Source of the DNA: Bondarzewia mesenterica
Taxonomy: Eukaryota; Basidiomycota; Agaricomycetes; Russulales; Bondarzewiaceae
DNA: 40,757 nt
NCBI GenBank assembly: GCA_004802705.1
Contig: SGPL01000305.1
Location: forward strand, 1 to 40,757
Reading direction: 5' to 3'
Part shown: positions 26,656 through 38,150 of the stretch, in pieces
How positions within the stretch are numbered: position 1 is the first letter of the stretch
Layout of the letters: each line of letters begins with the position of its first letter
Position numbers and translations under genes: made by a program
The notes under the pieces: generated by a model
Told to the model about the DNA's origin: nothing
Seen by the model: only the letters and a program-made list of their open reading frames with translations
Databases searched by the model: none

Positions 26656-28059
26656 ATGGTAAAGTGTTTTTTTATGGACTGTTACAACATTGACCGTGTA
26701 CCTTCTTGATACAGAGGAATGTCAACTGTATGCCTGCTTAACAAGCTGAGTTTTCTTCGTACCTTGGCTGATTTCACTGTATCCAGGAGCGAGCATCGTC
26801 GATGGCCAGTTTCATCATGGGCGACTCTTCACTTGTTACTCACATCTTTTTGTTGGATAAGTTTCGGGCACGGTGATTGTATGATTGTGCTGTCGAATAA
26901 GAGAACATCCCATTTTTTCCAATCTTTTTTGTCGAAGGTTCAAATTCGGTGTAACGACAATGAGGACTCCAGAAAATTGCTGGTGTTTCTGACATTGAAC
27001 TACAAGCACTGGGCGAACAGACAGAAGTTTCTCAGGTTTCAGAGCTTCTATAGAGCCGCAACCTCTCCAAATCCGTTTCTGCACATACACAGCACCTCAC
27101 AGCACGCCTGATTTACGATCTCTGAAACACATAGAATCTTATCTTTATCAGACCGGTTGCAATAACTTACCATAACCCACTAATGGCAGTTCATCTCCCA
27201 ACGTCCAACTTGATGGACATGCAAGCGATTTATGCGTATGCAGCATTTACAAGGTTAACTATGCTGATGCCTTAATCATCGGCACTTTTTTGCAGAATTT
27301 TTAGCCTTGATAATGATCGTGGCTGCACATTCAGCTGATGCACGGGCCAGCAAGGGCCAGCATCGTGATATCCAAGTTTCCATGCGACAGCAAGTGACTG
27401 AGTTTTCCACCATTGCCAGGGCATGCTTGTTTAGAACCAGGATGCATTGGCCCTCAGGCGCCGCCTTTCAGACATAAACCGTGGACACGACAAGAGGGTG
27501 AAGGAGGCAGGCTGTGTACATTCGGCTGCGCCAGCTTAAATTCATATCTACTAGTCCCTCCGACGGGTTACGAGCTAGTCTATGCTCATAAAAGTATCAA
27601 ACAAGATCTCGAAGGTGATTGTGATTACCGAATGTTGTAGTAGGCCTAAAATAATACTGTGCCCTTTTGCCTAACTGACTTCTCCTAAAAATAATTTCCA
27701 GTATACATTGTACACTTTTCAAGTAGCATGGCTAAGTACTACACCAGTAGAAAAGACTATGTTTTCTATTGTCCTGAAATCGACTAATCGACAAGGAGCA
27801 GGGAAGAGGAATCAGGATCATAAAGGAGACAGCGTGAGAAGATATTATGTTACAGATGGTTGGGATGTCGGAGCCAAGAAGCGACAGGGGATCCAAGGCG
27901 CCCCTTGATAGAGTTGCTCTTCCAGCTTGCTCTCCTCCGCACCCATATTTGCTATCGGTGTCCTCGAAATCCCCCCTCCATTCTTTCTTCATTTCCTTCG
28001 CGTTTCTCGTGAACACATTCCTTTTCATCTTTGTACAAGAAAGCTCAATCATATTCACA
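26656..28059. other. Gene-free stretch
   Basis: The 130-codon frame at 26719-27111 has no family signal and no codon bias. A pyrimidine-rich leader precedes the ATG at 28060 (about 27920-28050). An in-frame hydrophobic stretch lies just upstream of that ATG, so a longer N-terminus for the next gene is possible. Confidence 0.45.
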
Positions 28060-29754
28060 ATGTCTGCCGTCATATCTGGGTTTCGCATCGGAAAAGCGGG
28101 TTCTCCTTTCCATCATCACAAAGTGAAAAGAGCAAACGCTGGTGAGTGTCTTTAGGACCTCACAAGTGCTTATAGACTTCTCATTCGACTTATTATTATT
28201 CTAGCGTGCAGCACTGGTGGTTTTTACCAATCACCATCTTCCGGACAATCTATCGAATACACTACCCCGCTCAATATCTCTTGGGATATCTCTTGCCTAG
28301 ATACCAATGCCGTTGACATTTATCTCTATGCTCCTGGTGCCACTACGTCTCGCATACACGTTTGGGAGAATGTCTATTTCCCAACTGGCTCTTATCAAAC
28401 CAACCTGGAACCAAGATGGTGGAATTCGAGCAGCTCCGTTCACCTCCAGCTCACCATCGTGCAGAGGGGCATGGCACCTTTCCTCGCTACCCTTCCCGCA
28501 GGACCCGTCTTCACAGCTACGTACACGGCTCCAAGCTCAGGCCAAACCCCAGCCGTTGCGGATGTTAGCAAGGCTGATAGCGGTGTGACTGTGGTAAGCA
28601 ATATGCCTTCGACGTCGCATGGACTCTCCAAGGGGAAAGTTGCCGCCGCCGTCATCATCCCTCTTCTCGTCATCATTGCCCTTATTGCCGCCGCCTACTT
28701 TAAGCTCTCCCGCGCGCGGGGCAAGGAGAAGCGCAAGCGCTGGTCCGAGGCTGTCGACAAGCGCATGTCTACCATTTCTACCGACTGGAAGTCGATCTCT
28801 GCTGCCGGAGCCTCCGCTGCCATCCGCAATAGTATGGCCATACCTGGTGCCGGGAATCGCGCTTCATCCTTCTCCTTCGGTGCGATTCGTCCCACGAGTA
28901 CCGTTGAGATCGATGGGGGTCAGGCTGGTATCGGGTCGCGCGCCCTTCGTGATGGCGCGGCCCCACCAATGTCTCAACTTCGCCCTCGCATTAGCACGGC
29001 CGCTTCGGGCACTCGTGTGTCCCGCGTCTCCTTCGCGGCTGACGCCCGTCCGTCCATGGAATCCCGTCGCACAGTCACTAGTCGCGCATTCCACAACGGT
29101 TTCGTCCCTCCTCTCCCCGAGCGTCAGGATTCGGATTCATCCTCGTCGGCATCTGATGGAGTCCTCTCGCCTACGCAGACATCAGGACCGCTCTCTCTCA
29201 GTGTGGAGGATATTCAGTCCCGTTTGAACGGTGATGATGTAGTTCCAAGGCCCAGCGTTGATGAAGTTATGCCTGCCCTTAGGAGTAAGTCAACGCTGCC
29301 TTGCGCTCAATCGTCATTTCATCTAATCTATGGTTTTTAGTGATGCAGACTGGAGAGAATACCTCTTCGGCCGAGCCTGATATGCTCTTGTCCCCGAAGT
29401 CCAGTACGGCTATGAACCTCCCCACCCCCCTACCTCCAACACACCCATCCCTCCACCAGCACCGCCACCCCATCTTTCATGCCGATGCAGCCTGCGAATT
29501 ACATGTCTCCCGACGACATGCTTCGTGCCTATGCCGAACGTCGCGTTGCGTCGCCTCCCGTTGGCGGCAACATGCCAGTCCCCCCTGCGGCCAGTTACGG
29601 CGGCGCGATGCGAACCCTTTACTCGCCCACGACGCCGACCAGCTCTGCGCCGTTCATGATGTCCATGCATGATAATAGGAAGAGTATTGCGCCGACTATG
29701 GCCAGCGGCATCAGCACGTTTGCGGAGGAGGACGTGTATGGTGGGACTGCTTGA
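28060..29754 (+). CDS. Single-pass cell-surface membrane protein with Ser/Pro-rich cytoplasmic tail
   Basis: ATG at 28060; exons 28060-28141, 28205-29284 and 29341-29754. The ectodomain has two Cys and an Ig-like or Kre9-like feel (LNISWDISCLDTNAVDIYLY, IHVWENVYFPTGSY, LPAGPVFTATY), then a Ser-rich stalk, and one transmembrane helix (KVAAAVIIPLLVIIALIAAA, about residue 172-193) followed by the stop-transfer run KLSRARGKEKRKRW. The long tail is rich in Ser, Arg and Pro and ends in MSPDDMLRAYAERRVASPP and FAEEDVYGGTA. Exon lengths sum to 1576, one above a multiple of three. The frame changes in the C run at 29425-29430, where AMNLPTP and FMPMQPANYMSPDD are both convincing. No clear signal peptide at the chosen start. 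The layout resembles fungal Mid2/Wsc-like surface proteins, but I cannot assign a family. Confidence 0.68.
29425..29430 (+). other. C-homopolymer frame break
   Basis: Six C in a C-rich tract separate two good coding frames of the membrane protein. Five would restore one frame through to the stop at 29754. A likely overcall, otherwise a frameshift that would replace the last roughly 110 residues. Confidence 0.55.
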
Positions 29755-32700
29755 GATAAACTCCTCCGCACGCCATCTCAGAGCTTTGCCCCGGCTATCT
29801 TTTTTTCAACTCTTTCGCTCTTCGTAGCCTAGGTGTTGGTGTTCTTTTATCTTATTTTATATATACCAATGTTACTCGCCTTTTTCTCGGTTTGCCAGTT
29901 CCTTTGTCTTTTTCTTCCTGGTAGCTCTCCCGGGCCTCAGTTCCCTTTTCATACCTTACGTGCTGCACATGATTCCGTCCTGTTCGCCTCATCGTTGTCA
30001 CTAATGGCTTTGAAAGGCAGTATCTATATCTTCCTTCTGCTTACCCGTCATTGATGTCTCCGCTTTCTCGTTGACAGATGCATTGCTCGGCATGATATGG
30101 TACGCCTGTTCATGGTCACCGTTTCGTGCTTGTCCATCCCGTTCCATCCTATGTACATGGAATGTATACCTCTGCGTTGTTCTTCAGTCCGCTGAGCGCT
30201 CCACTGCGCTACGACAGGTTCGTCGCCCTATATACCCTACTCTTTGTTGACCATCCAGGACGGTTCATCTTCGTTTTATCTTGAGTAGTTTTTACCTTTC
30301 TTATTTTCTTTTCTCGGGTTTGATGTCGTTGTGATTGTATACACTGCCGCTGGTCAGTTGTTTGAATTTGAATGACTGCATGACTTTTGATGCGCGTTTA
30401 GAATTCGAAGTTTGATTATAGTGCCACTGGACGCAATGTCGCCTGATGAATCTGTCGTTCTTTCCGACTGGGCTTTGGATCGATCATCCATGGTTGATGT
30501 TCAAGCTATCTACAATATATTGGGTAGGAGGCTTCAAGGCATCGGTAGTGACGCAAATCGGGCAGAAGAGCGGATGTGAGCGTAACAATGGGATACGGCA
30601 CCGCTCAAGGATTCCCCCTCTGCAGAGCATCTGATGCTTCACACCTCGATCCAGATGCGACACCAGGTACCCGGTCGTAAGTTGTATTTCGTACGGTCGA
30701 GTTCTAACAAGGCACGAACCATCGTTCTACTGACACGACAGATGGTGCCAAACTATGCCAAAACGCAAAACAGACAGTGACTTATGATGGGGTTACCTCG
30801 TGCAAGACAGATTACGGTTCCTGAATTCGAAGCGGATGACTTATTTTCTGTGGGATTATGAGGTTCTCAAAGGCAGCTGGCAGAGCTCAGGAGCATTATT
30901 ACCAATTGTACCACGTCTTCTTTGTGGTAAGTATGAGCGCCTGAACTCCGAGACAGATCAGCGCCATCTGAGCCAGAAGATTCCTGCCAGGGCCGAGCCT
31001 GAGCATAACTCCGAGTTGTCGCTTTCGAACTGCTTTTAAATAATATTGGAGAACGCTGCTCCTGGTGGGAATACATGTTCCATCATCGTGTGGAGAGAAG
31101 AAGAGGATCATGCAGACTGGCCTTCCAGTCTTGTGGGAAGGTAATCCCTTGATTGCACCATTCACACATATGCAGACCTTCGAGGCAAATTACGGTACGC
31201 GTGCATTACAGCGTGACTTGCAATTCAGTCGCTCGTCGTTCTTCTTTTCCGTCCACTTCACCTTCCTGTGTGACTCTTGGATCCGTCCCATCGTTCTAAC
31301 TGATACTAGTCTGCAGGTACGAGTGCATGCTCTGCACCGCTCACTCGACTGAGGAGTCAACGGCTGAGCGCTGAGCTGGCGTGCTAGGAGGTGCTAGGCC
31401 TCCATGCAGCAGGCGATTTCTCAAACCGCTGGTATGATCACGGTGTAAGTCTCCACGCCCCTGGAACTTCAGATTCTCCGTACCTGACATATGCTTAAAC
31501 TCGGCCGACACGGTCACCATTTGATAAGGCTGATCACAAGCTCGATTTGATCACTCGCATAGCACCGAACTAAATGCGTGGCCGACGACGGACGAAGTGC
31601 GATCGAGCCTCTTGAGACGATACTTGGTCGCTGCGGTGGCAGGTACGCGTAAGCGCTCGCCCATGCGCTCGAGCTTAACACAGAACGACTGTCTTCTGTG
31701 TAGGTCGCTACGGAGACTAGCGCTCGAGCTCGTTGAGTCGGGCAGCAAACAGAACCAACTTCGACGAATCGCAAGTCAAGGCCTATCAAATTAAAAAAAA
31801 GTTCATCAAACGGCTTCGAATTCAACAGTGCGCACGTCCATCAACCACCCCGATTCGGATTTGCTCGCAACCCGTGAACGATATATAGACTGGCCTGCCA
31901 TTAGAGAACTCGAAGAAAGAACGGCACGGCGCCTCACGGACGCTTCACTGGCAGTTGAGGGATTTTTCCCGAATTCGAAGCGGTCACGACTCACGGCGTC
32001 GTGCAAGACTTTCGTACAGTAACACACATGGTCTATTTTACTAAGTTACAGTCACACGGCGTGCGAGGGTACCAGACTGCGAATCCCGAGACGAAACCCC
32101 AGAACGCCCGGACGCGCCCTTTTTCGTTTTTTTTTTTTTCAAACACGGCAGAGTGCTGAGCAGAGCAGCCTGGGAAATCCGAACGAATCGCAGCGTCGAA
32201 CGTTCTCGTTTGCCAAGCTTGATGTCTCGACGGCCAAATTCCTCCAAATTCTCCTATCACGCCTGCCCTTTCGAATACACACACATTTATAACGAGCGCG
32301 CGCAATGATGACTTGGTACAGATGGTGGGCTCGTTCAGTGTCGTGTAGAATTTAGAATGACTTGACTTGCGCGCTTTCGAAGGTTCGGATTTATGATATC
32401 GATCGAGAACGCCATGGTTTTCTGCGCCTGTTATCTAACTACTGCACTACTACTGCGTGACTTTGCATGTCCACAATGACTCATTGATCATTGCGAATGG
32501 TTAAAGAGTATCCCTGGCAAGTTCAAGAAGGACCTGTGCCTCAGCCAAGCTACATACATACGCCACCCAGAGAAATCTGGAACCGATCAAGGGACGGTCC
32601 ATGGAAAGGGGGGGTAAGTCTGAGTAAGTAAAGAGGGCGCGTACAGCCTCTCCTCCCACTCCAGGTCCCAAGACAAAAAACCGACATGAATTACTTCGAT

Positions 32701-32811
32701 TTCACACTGGGCGGGTTTCGTTTCTGCCGCCCGAGCCGTGTCTGGATTTTGGAAGAGACGTCGACCGTCGCACTTGGTCACGGTCAATTGTTGTAGTATC
32801 AGTAATCCAAT
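29755..32811. other. Long gene-free stretch (3 kb)
   Basis: The left part is pyrimidine-rich, consistent with the 3' untranslated region of the membrane-protein gene. Open frames beyond it (30446-30634, 31065-31352, 31828-32022 and others) are short, overlap on both strands and show no family motif. I found no tRNA-like element or transposon ends by eye. Confidence 0.45.
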
Positions 32812-33198
32812 TTGCAAAACGGTCGAACTCGACAACAACAACAGGACGATCCACGCACCTTTGAACCGGTCGAGCCGATCGTTCTCACCGATATCTACCG
32901 GCGCTCTGGCGCATGTACTACAGCTGGCAGCTGTAAATCCCACTCGCTCCGCGGCGTCGAGTGCGCGGGCCAAGCTGTCGCGTATGGCATCAAGAGCACC
33001 AACACATCCGACTGGATCTCCATCGGACTTAATATCGGCCTGTTCGTGCTCTCAATTCCCTTCGCGTGGGTCGTGATCAAGGACATCGGCAAGGAGGGCG
33101 TTGACAATACAATCGGCGTCGTTGTCGGCAGTGAGCAGGATGCTGGGGATGGGGAGCATGTGAAAGAAAAGGCAGGGCTTGATGTAGAGTCGGTTTAA
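32812..33198 (+). CDS. Hypothetical small membrane protein
   Basis: The frame shows strong pyrimidine or G preference at third positions from about 32845 to the stop at 33198, unlike neighbouring open frames, so it is probably coding. It has four Cys in a short stretch (ACTTAGSCKSHSLRGVECAG), then one hydrophobic helix (WISIGLNIGLFVLSIPFAWV), then a charged tail (KDIGKEGVDNTIG and EHVKEKAGLDVESV). The ATG at 32812 is the first in this frame, but the leader from it looks less coding, and an upstream exon is possible. No family recognised. Confidence 0.45.
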   Translation: MQNGRTRQQQQDDPRTFEPVEPIVLTDIYRRSGACTTAGSCKSHSLRGVECAGQAVAYGIKSTNTSDWISIGLNIGLFVLSIPFAWVVIKDIGKEGVDNTIGVVVGSEQDAGDGEHVKEKAGLDVESV

Positions 33199-36100
33199 GC
33201 GAGGTTGCTTTGTTGGTTGCATCCTTCAATGTGGGAAGGTATGTAGCTCATCAATAAGTTTTGTTACGAACGCCATGACCCCCGTCACGAGGGTCAGGCA
33301 AGTACACCGCGGAGCTTTTCGTTTCATTTTTTTTTTGGAAGACCCATGATCCAGAGAGATCCCCGGCGCACACTCGAAGTGACTGGATCGAAGGCTCGGG
33401 AAGAAGAGTTCAGTCCATCGCCAACATCGAACATCGAAGGCTGGCATGAATGATGAATCCGACGTACTATACTACTGAACGCGTACGACAAAGCCCGAGG
33501 ATGGATGCAATGGACGTATGTGTATTTGGCAATTGGCATCGAGTTGATGGTGGAGTGATAAACGTCCAGAAGACGACGGGCGCATGAGAGCCTATCACGA
33601 CCGGTACATACTCCGCCGGCGACGCGCAATGACTGCTATGATAATGTAGATCGTCAGAACCGGAAGGGCCATATACTTACGTGCGCAAGCGTCTTCGCAG
33701 AAAACGAGACACAAAAAAAAAAGGTCGTCGGAACACCATTTTCCAAGTGCAGGTCGATGTGCGGTGCAGCGACAACATCGCCAAGGATCAAGCTTCAAGC
33801 TTCAAGACTCAAAACTGCCTTTCGATTCTTTTTATATCAGGACCTGAACAAACAACGAGAGAATCCAACAGCGCACCGCCGATATCTCATATCGCCTCCA
33901 CACACAAAACGCGTGCAAGACAAGACAAGACACGGACGCACGCCGGCGGATCCGCAAGGCCCATGCACGCCTTTCGGAACCCCAGCATGTACATACGCCC
34001 TTCGGAACCTCCAGCATCGACACTTGAGAGATCAAAAAAGACGCGTCCATTCAAAGGGGAGGGGTCGCCATAAGCGCTCCTCCGTCCGATGCGAGAGCCT
34101 AACGTCGCGTGGGCTCGGCTCGGCTCCTGGTTTCATATCCGCCATCTGCCTTTAAGCTCTAACTTCAAACGCGAAATCCCCGGATCGGCGGCCCGCGTCC
34201 ACGCACGCACATGCCACGCCTTTGTCTTTGTTGGCCGTAGGCCCTCCATAAATAGACGTCTTTGAACGCCACGACGTCGCGCCGTCGGCGGGAGTGTTCA
34301 GAGGAGGGGAAGGAGAGATGTGGGCGATCTCGGGCGCTGTGCATCGTTTGAGGGATCGTGATGCGAACGGCGGCTCCGACGAAGCCACCCAGTCGCGATC
34401 CACCCCCCTCGTCGACCACCCGCTTTTCCTCACCGTCGCCTTCCTTCTCATCTCCGTCCCCCTAGCCCCTCGAATCTTGCTCCCAAAAATAGCTCCGACA
34501 AAAATAAAAAAAGCGTGGGATGAACGGCTTCTGTCCGCGCGCGCAGAGTCCAGGCGAGGGCCGACCCATCTGACCGTATATAGTACAGGACAGATCGCGG
34601 TCGCGCCAACCGAGTCGAAAGACACGTATGTGCGTATGTATGTGGGGAAATCTGGGACGGCGGCAGTTCGTCCGGATCCAAAAAAATCCAGAAGAACCGA
34701 GCTCGGAAGAGGCGCCCTATAAGCTGCCAACGAAAGACGAGTGGGATCGCAGAGAACACGTCCATGCATGTCGACCCAACCGAGTAACCGAGCTATTATG
34801 CCGGATCCCCTCTCTTTTCGTAGACACCGTGGTTGGAGTGGGACACTGGATATGTACTTCTGACATAGAGACGCGGACTGCGTTTGACGAAACGTTGTGC
34901 GGTCTTCGAGAGACCACTTTGTCGGCAACCGAGAGGCGCAGCTCCTGAAAACTCACCTCACTTGAGAGCCACTGAACAGCACCGGGTCTCCGCTGCTGAC
35001 CCCGTCCAGAAAGTCGTCCTGGATTAGAGCGTAAAACCCTCACCCGAGCCGAAAGTGCCAGTGAACCGCGATACTCGCTCGTGCAACGAAGAACGGGCCC
35101 GTTTCAATGTGCAGCAGCCCGTAAGCGCTAGAGAAAGAGCACCAACGTTGTCAACGCAGGGGCGCACGGGACCAGAGGGAGGGGGTTGGATCGACAGATA
35201 GAGGCAGGACGACTGCATCGCGGCTCGGCTCGATCGGGAGAAGCGCGTACATACAGCTGGGACCTTCGCGAGAGTATCCACAAAGCGAGACGAGAAGGCA
35301 GAGAGGTTCAAAAGGGTTCTTCGGATGTCTTTTTTGTATCACACCCCAAAAAAAGGAGGTTTGGGTCGATTGAGGGAGATCGAAGTTGCGAGTAAAAAAA
35401 AAAGGTAAGGCGCATCCCGGGAGGAACGGCTCGGAAGAGCCTGAGGACGGTCTTGGGATCCTTCTTGAATGGACTCGAGATGGGGCCCGTGCGATCTCGG
35501 CACCTCTCCCCACACACTCGTGCATCTCCACATTCAATCCTATTTGAACGGTGGAGCAAAGAAGCTCAAAGACGCCCCCCCCGCACGCGCAACGGATCGT
35601 AGAACGCCTGGGGGTGGAGAAAACAGAGCCACCCACGCATTGGTAAGTAGGAGTGCCTTTCCGCGATGGAGGAAGAGAAGAGAAGAGGACAGTGCCGCCG
35701 GATGAGGGACAGTATATTTACAAGGCGCGAAGAGGGGTGCGGGCCGAGGACAAGTGCCGACACGACCGTAGACCCAACCACTGTGCGAATGGACGAGACG
35801 ACTCGCGGTGAGAGAGTATCAAACCAACAGGATCAGGCAAGACTCGGTCCTGCGTCGGAATGGGGACGTGATGTAGAAGACTGAGATGTGGAGGATCCAC
35901 TTTGGAAGGACTGTCGCGACAGCGGGACGGAGACAAGGAGCGTTATGGCACTGACTGCCGACGATGGAAGGGAGCGCGCGTGGTGGCAGATCAGTTGGAG
36001 AGTCCGTCCAGGCGAGAGAGGAATGCTGATTTCCCCGCACGATGAACGCGGCGGTGGACGGTCGATCGCGGTGCGAGTTGGGGTGATGGGGCACGCAGAT

Positions 36101-36694
36101 CGCTGGGGATTGGAATGAATGAAACGGACATTTGAACGCCGGAAGGAGCATACTGCAAGTGTGAGAACGTAAGTCGAGTGTCGGGATCTCAGAGGACGCG
36201 TTGGGCTAGAGAGCGAGCACTGGCGGTGTCGGTGCCGGTGTCGGTGTCAGATGCGACATGAGGCGGCCGCGTGGTGGGCGGAGATTGGATGCGTGCAGGT
36301 CGAATGTTGGTGGAGAGCACTGGAGGAGTGTGACCGAGTCACCGTCACTGGAGACTTGGCACGATCAGACAGACACTGACAGCTGAAAGGAGTCGGAGAG
36401 ATCTGTGAGGCTCGCGACATGAACTGTCGCCGTCCCGCTTGTACGTACGCCTTTGGTTATCGCGCGGTGGTTTTAGCATGCGATGGGCAGCCTGGCGACT
36501 CGCTACGACCGTGCAGGCCACCGTGGAAGAGGTTTGAGGCCGGGGCCGGTCACGGCAGATGCGAGTGGCCCGATAGCAACGCCATTGGCAATCCTGGCGG
36601 CGAGCAGGAGCTATTCTTGACGTCAATCGACGAACCGGACTGGTCTCTTCGCTGAGAGCCTTTCATCCACGGTCCGTGCCACGCCCTCTCCACC

Positions 36695-36780
36695 GCTCCT
36701 CTTCTTCTCTTCTCTTTTATTCTCTCCCTTCTCTTTTATACCACCACCATCTCCACCATCTCCACCACCACCACCGCCAA
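36695..36780 (+). repeat. Pyrimidine tract and CCACCA/CATCTC microsatellite
   Basis: A CT-rich tract (about 36695-36740) is followed by CCACCACCATCTCCACCATCTC-type trinucleotide repeats to about 36780. CT-rich tracts are common in core promoters of fungal genes, and this one lies 200-270 bases before the PRM10-like start codon. Confidence 0.6.
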
Positions 36781-36867
36781 AGGCACCCCCCGAATCCATT
36801 CCAACGCTTCAAAGCCCCGACGCGCAGTCCCCGCCGATCCATTCTCCCGACCCAGAACCGACCCTTG

Positions 36868-36876
36868 TTTATATAA
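36868..36876 (+). promoter_or_regulatory. TATA-like element of the PRM10-like gene
   Basis: TTTATATAA lies 94 bases upstream of the ATG at 36970, in an otherwise GC-rich leader. Spacing suits a TATA box with a leader of about 60 bases. Confidence 0.5.
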
Positions 36877-36969
36877 CGGCCCGCCCCACCGCCCTCGTAA
36901 GCCCTCCCCTCCTTTTGCCCTCTCATTGTTCGCACACTCATCTTCACCCTCTCTTGGACCCTCCTGTCC

Positions 36970-38150
36970 ATGGCGCATCCCTATCAGAAAATAAGTTCTC
37001 CCTCCACTCCCCTCTCTCCCGTAACCTCCACCATGCCCCCTCCCAACGACGACCCGCTCTCCACGACCAAACCTTCAGACACCGCAGACGCCAACCGGCC
37101 CGCAGGCGGCACCGCTCGCCTCTCCGGAGGTGCCAAAACGCCCCGTAAAGTACAATGGGCCGCCGACACCCAGCACCATTCCATCCCGCCGACCGTCCCC
37201 GAGAACGACGGCGACGTCTCCACCCACGCTCTCGACGAGCACGGCCTCGACGTGCGTCCCTCTCCTCTCCCTCTGTGCCCGCCTTCCTGACCTTTTTGTC
37301 TCCCTCAGCCCACCGCCTTTCAAAATCTGACTCATGCTCTCGAGCGACATCGATCCACTTCCGCCTCCCCAAGCGCCCCGCTTCACATCCCTTCGCCCTC
37401 CACGACCAGCGCGTCATCCAGCGTGTACCCCTCCCCACATCAAGTCCCCGGCGAGAACTTCATCGACCCTGACGAGCGCGCGGGCCTTCCGGGCCGCAAC
37501 CTCGAACTCTACTCCCAAGCCAAAGCCACCAAAGTCGTCCAAGCCCACAAATCAGGCTTCTTCGGCCACTTTAGGCATCACAAGAAACACAGACGCGTCT
37601 CCTCGAGCGACATTGAAGCCGACGCCGACAACGCCGCCTCCAGCACACCCCTACGCGCCCTCGGATCGGGCGTCCTCTCCACCCTGCTCACCCTCTACGA
37701 CCACCCCCGCACCCCGTCCACCCCCGGCGGCTCTGAACTCCCAACCCCCTCCCGCCCTTCCTTGGACGACAGCAGCAAACCCTCTTTCGCCAGCGACCGC
37801 CGTGGCTTTTCCTTTGACACCCTCAGCCGCACCTTCACGTCCCCCAGCGTCGGCTCCCTCGCCTCCACTGCCGTGGGCGCCCCCTCCACCTCTCGCAACC
37901 GCACCTTCAACTTTACCCTCCCAGGCGCCCTCGGCGACTCTCGTCCCGCACAGTCCCGCAGCGCCGCTGGCGTCTTTGGGCCCCTCATCGCTTCCACGGG
38001 CAACATCGCCGGTGCCGCCGCACCCGCCTCCGCCACCATCGCTCCCAACGTCAAACGACCCGGCTACCACCTCTCCCGGTCCGTTTTTTTAACCTTACAT
38101 GCCCTCTTCGTGCTGACCCGTTTTGGCAGGTACTCCCTCGAGAGCAACAT
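36970..38150 (+). pseudogene. PRM10/ThrE-like membrane transporter, N-terminal part only, cut by AT-rich DNA
   Basis: Start ATG 36970; exons 36970-37251, 37309-38078 and the beginning of a third at 38130. The N-terminal cytoplasmic region matches fungal pheromone-regulated membrane protein 10-like proteins (DUF1212/ThrE family): KTPRKVQWAADT, then THALDEHGLDPTAFQNLTHA across the first intron, RHRSTS, a Ser/Pro-rich linker, GENFIDPDERAGLPGRNLEL and LRALGSGVLSTLLTLYDHP. The family continues with a transporter domain of about ten membrane helices. Here the third exon reads YSLESN, then sequence composition changes sharply and a stop follows at 38172-38174. No membrane helix remains. The gene is therefore truncated by an insertion or rearrangement, unless the AT-rich block is an assembly join. 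The intact part has normal codon use, so the break is recent or an artefact. Confidence 0.65.

Larger units (their letters stand above)
33199..36969. other. Long GC-rich gene-free stretch upstream of the PRM10-like gene
   Basis: About 3.8 kb with many overlapping open frames on both strands, up to 258 codons (minus strand 34152-34928). They lack domains, hydrophobic patterning or consistent codon bias, as expected by chance in GC-rich DNA. Several A or T runs of 8-9 bases occur (33330, 33713, 35395). A GGTGTC-type hexamer repeat is at 36225-36250. No gene is supported. Confidence 0.45.

Noticed and set aside
26719..27111. 130-codon open frame
   Set aside because: No codon bias, no domain, starts right after a transcribed small gene; more likely chance.
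30818..31985. GAATTCGAAGCGG found twice, near 30820 and 31970
   Set aside because: A 13-base match between two places is expected by chance in 40 kb; flanks do not match as a longer repeat.
34152..34928. 258-codon open frame on the minus strand
   Set aside because: Overlaps other long frames on both strands in GC-rich DNA; no domain, helix pattern or consistent codon bias.
37334..38092. 252-codon Pro/Ser-rich frame overlapping the PRM10-like gene
   Set aside because: A shadow in another frame of the real exon 37309-38078, which matches the PRM10-like N-terminus.
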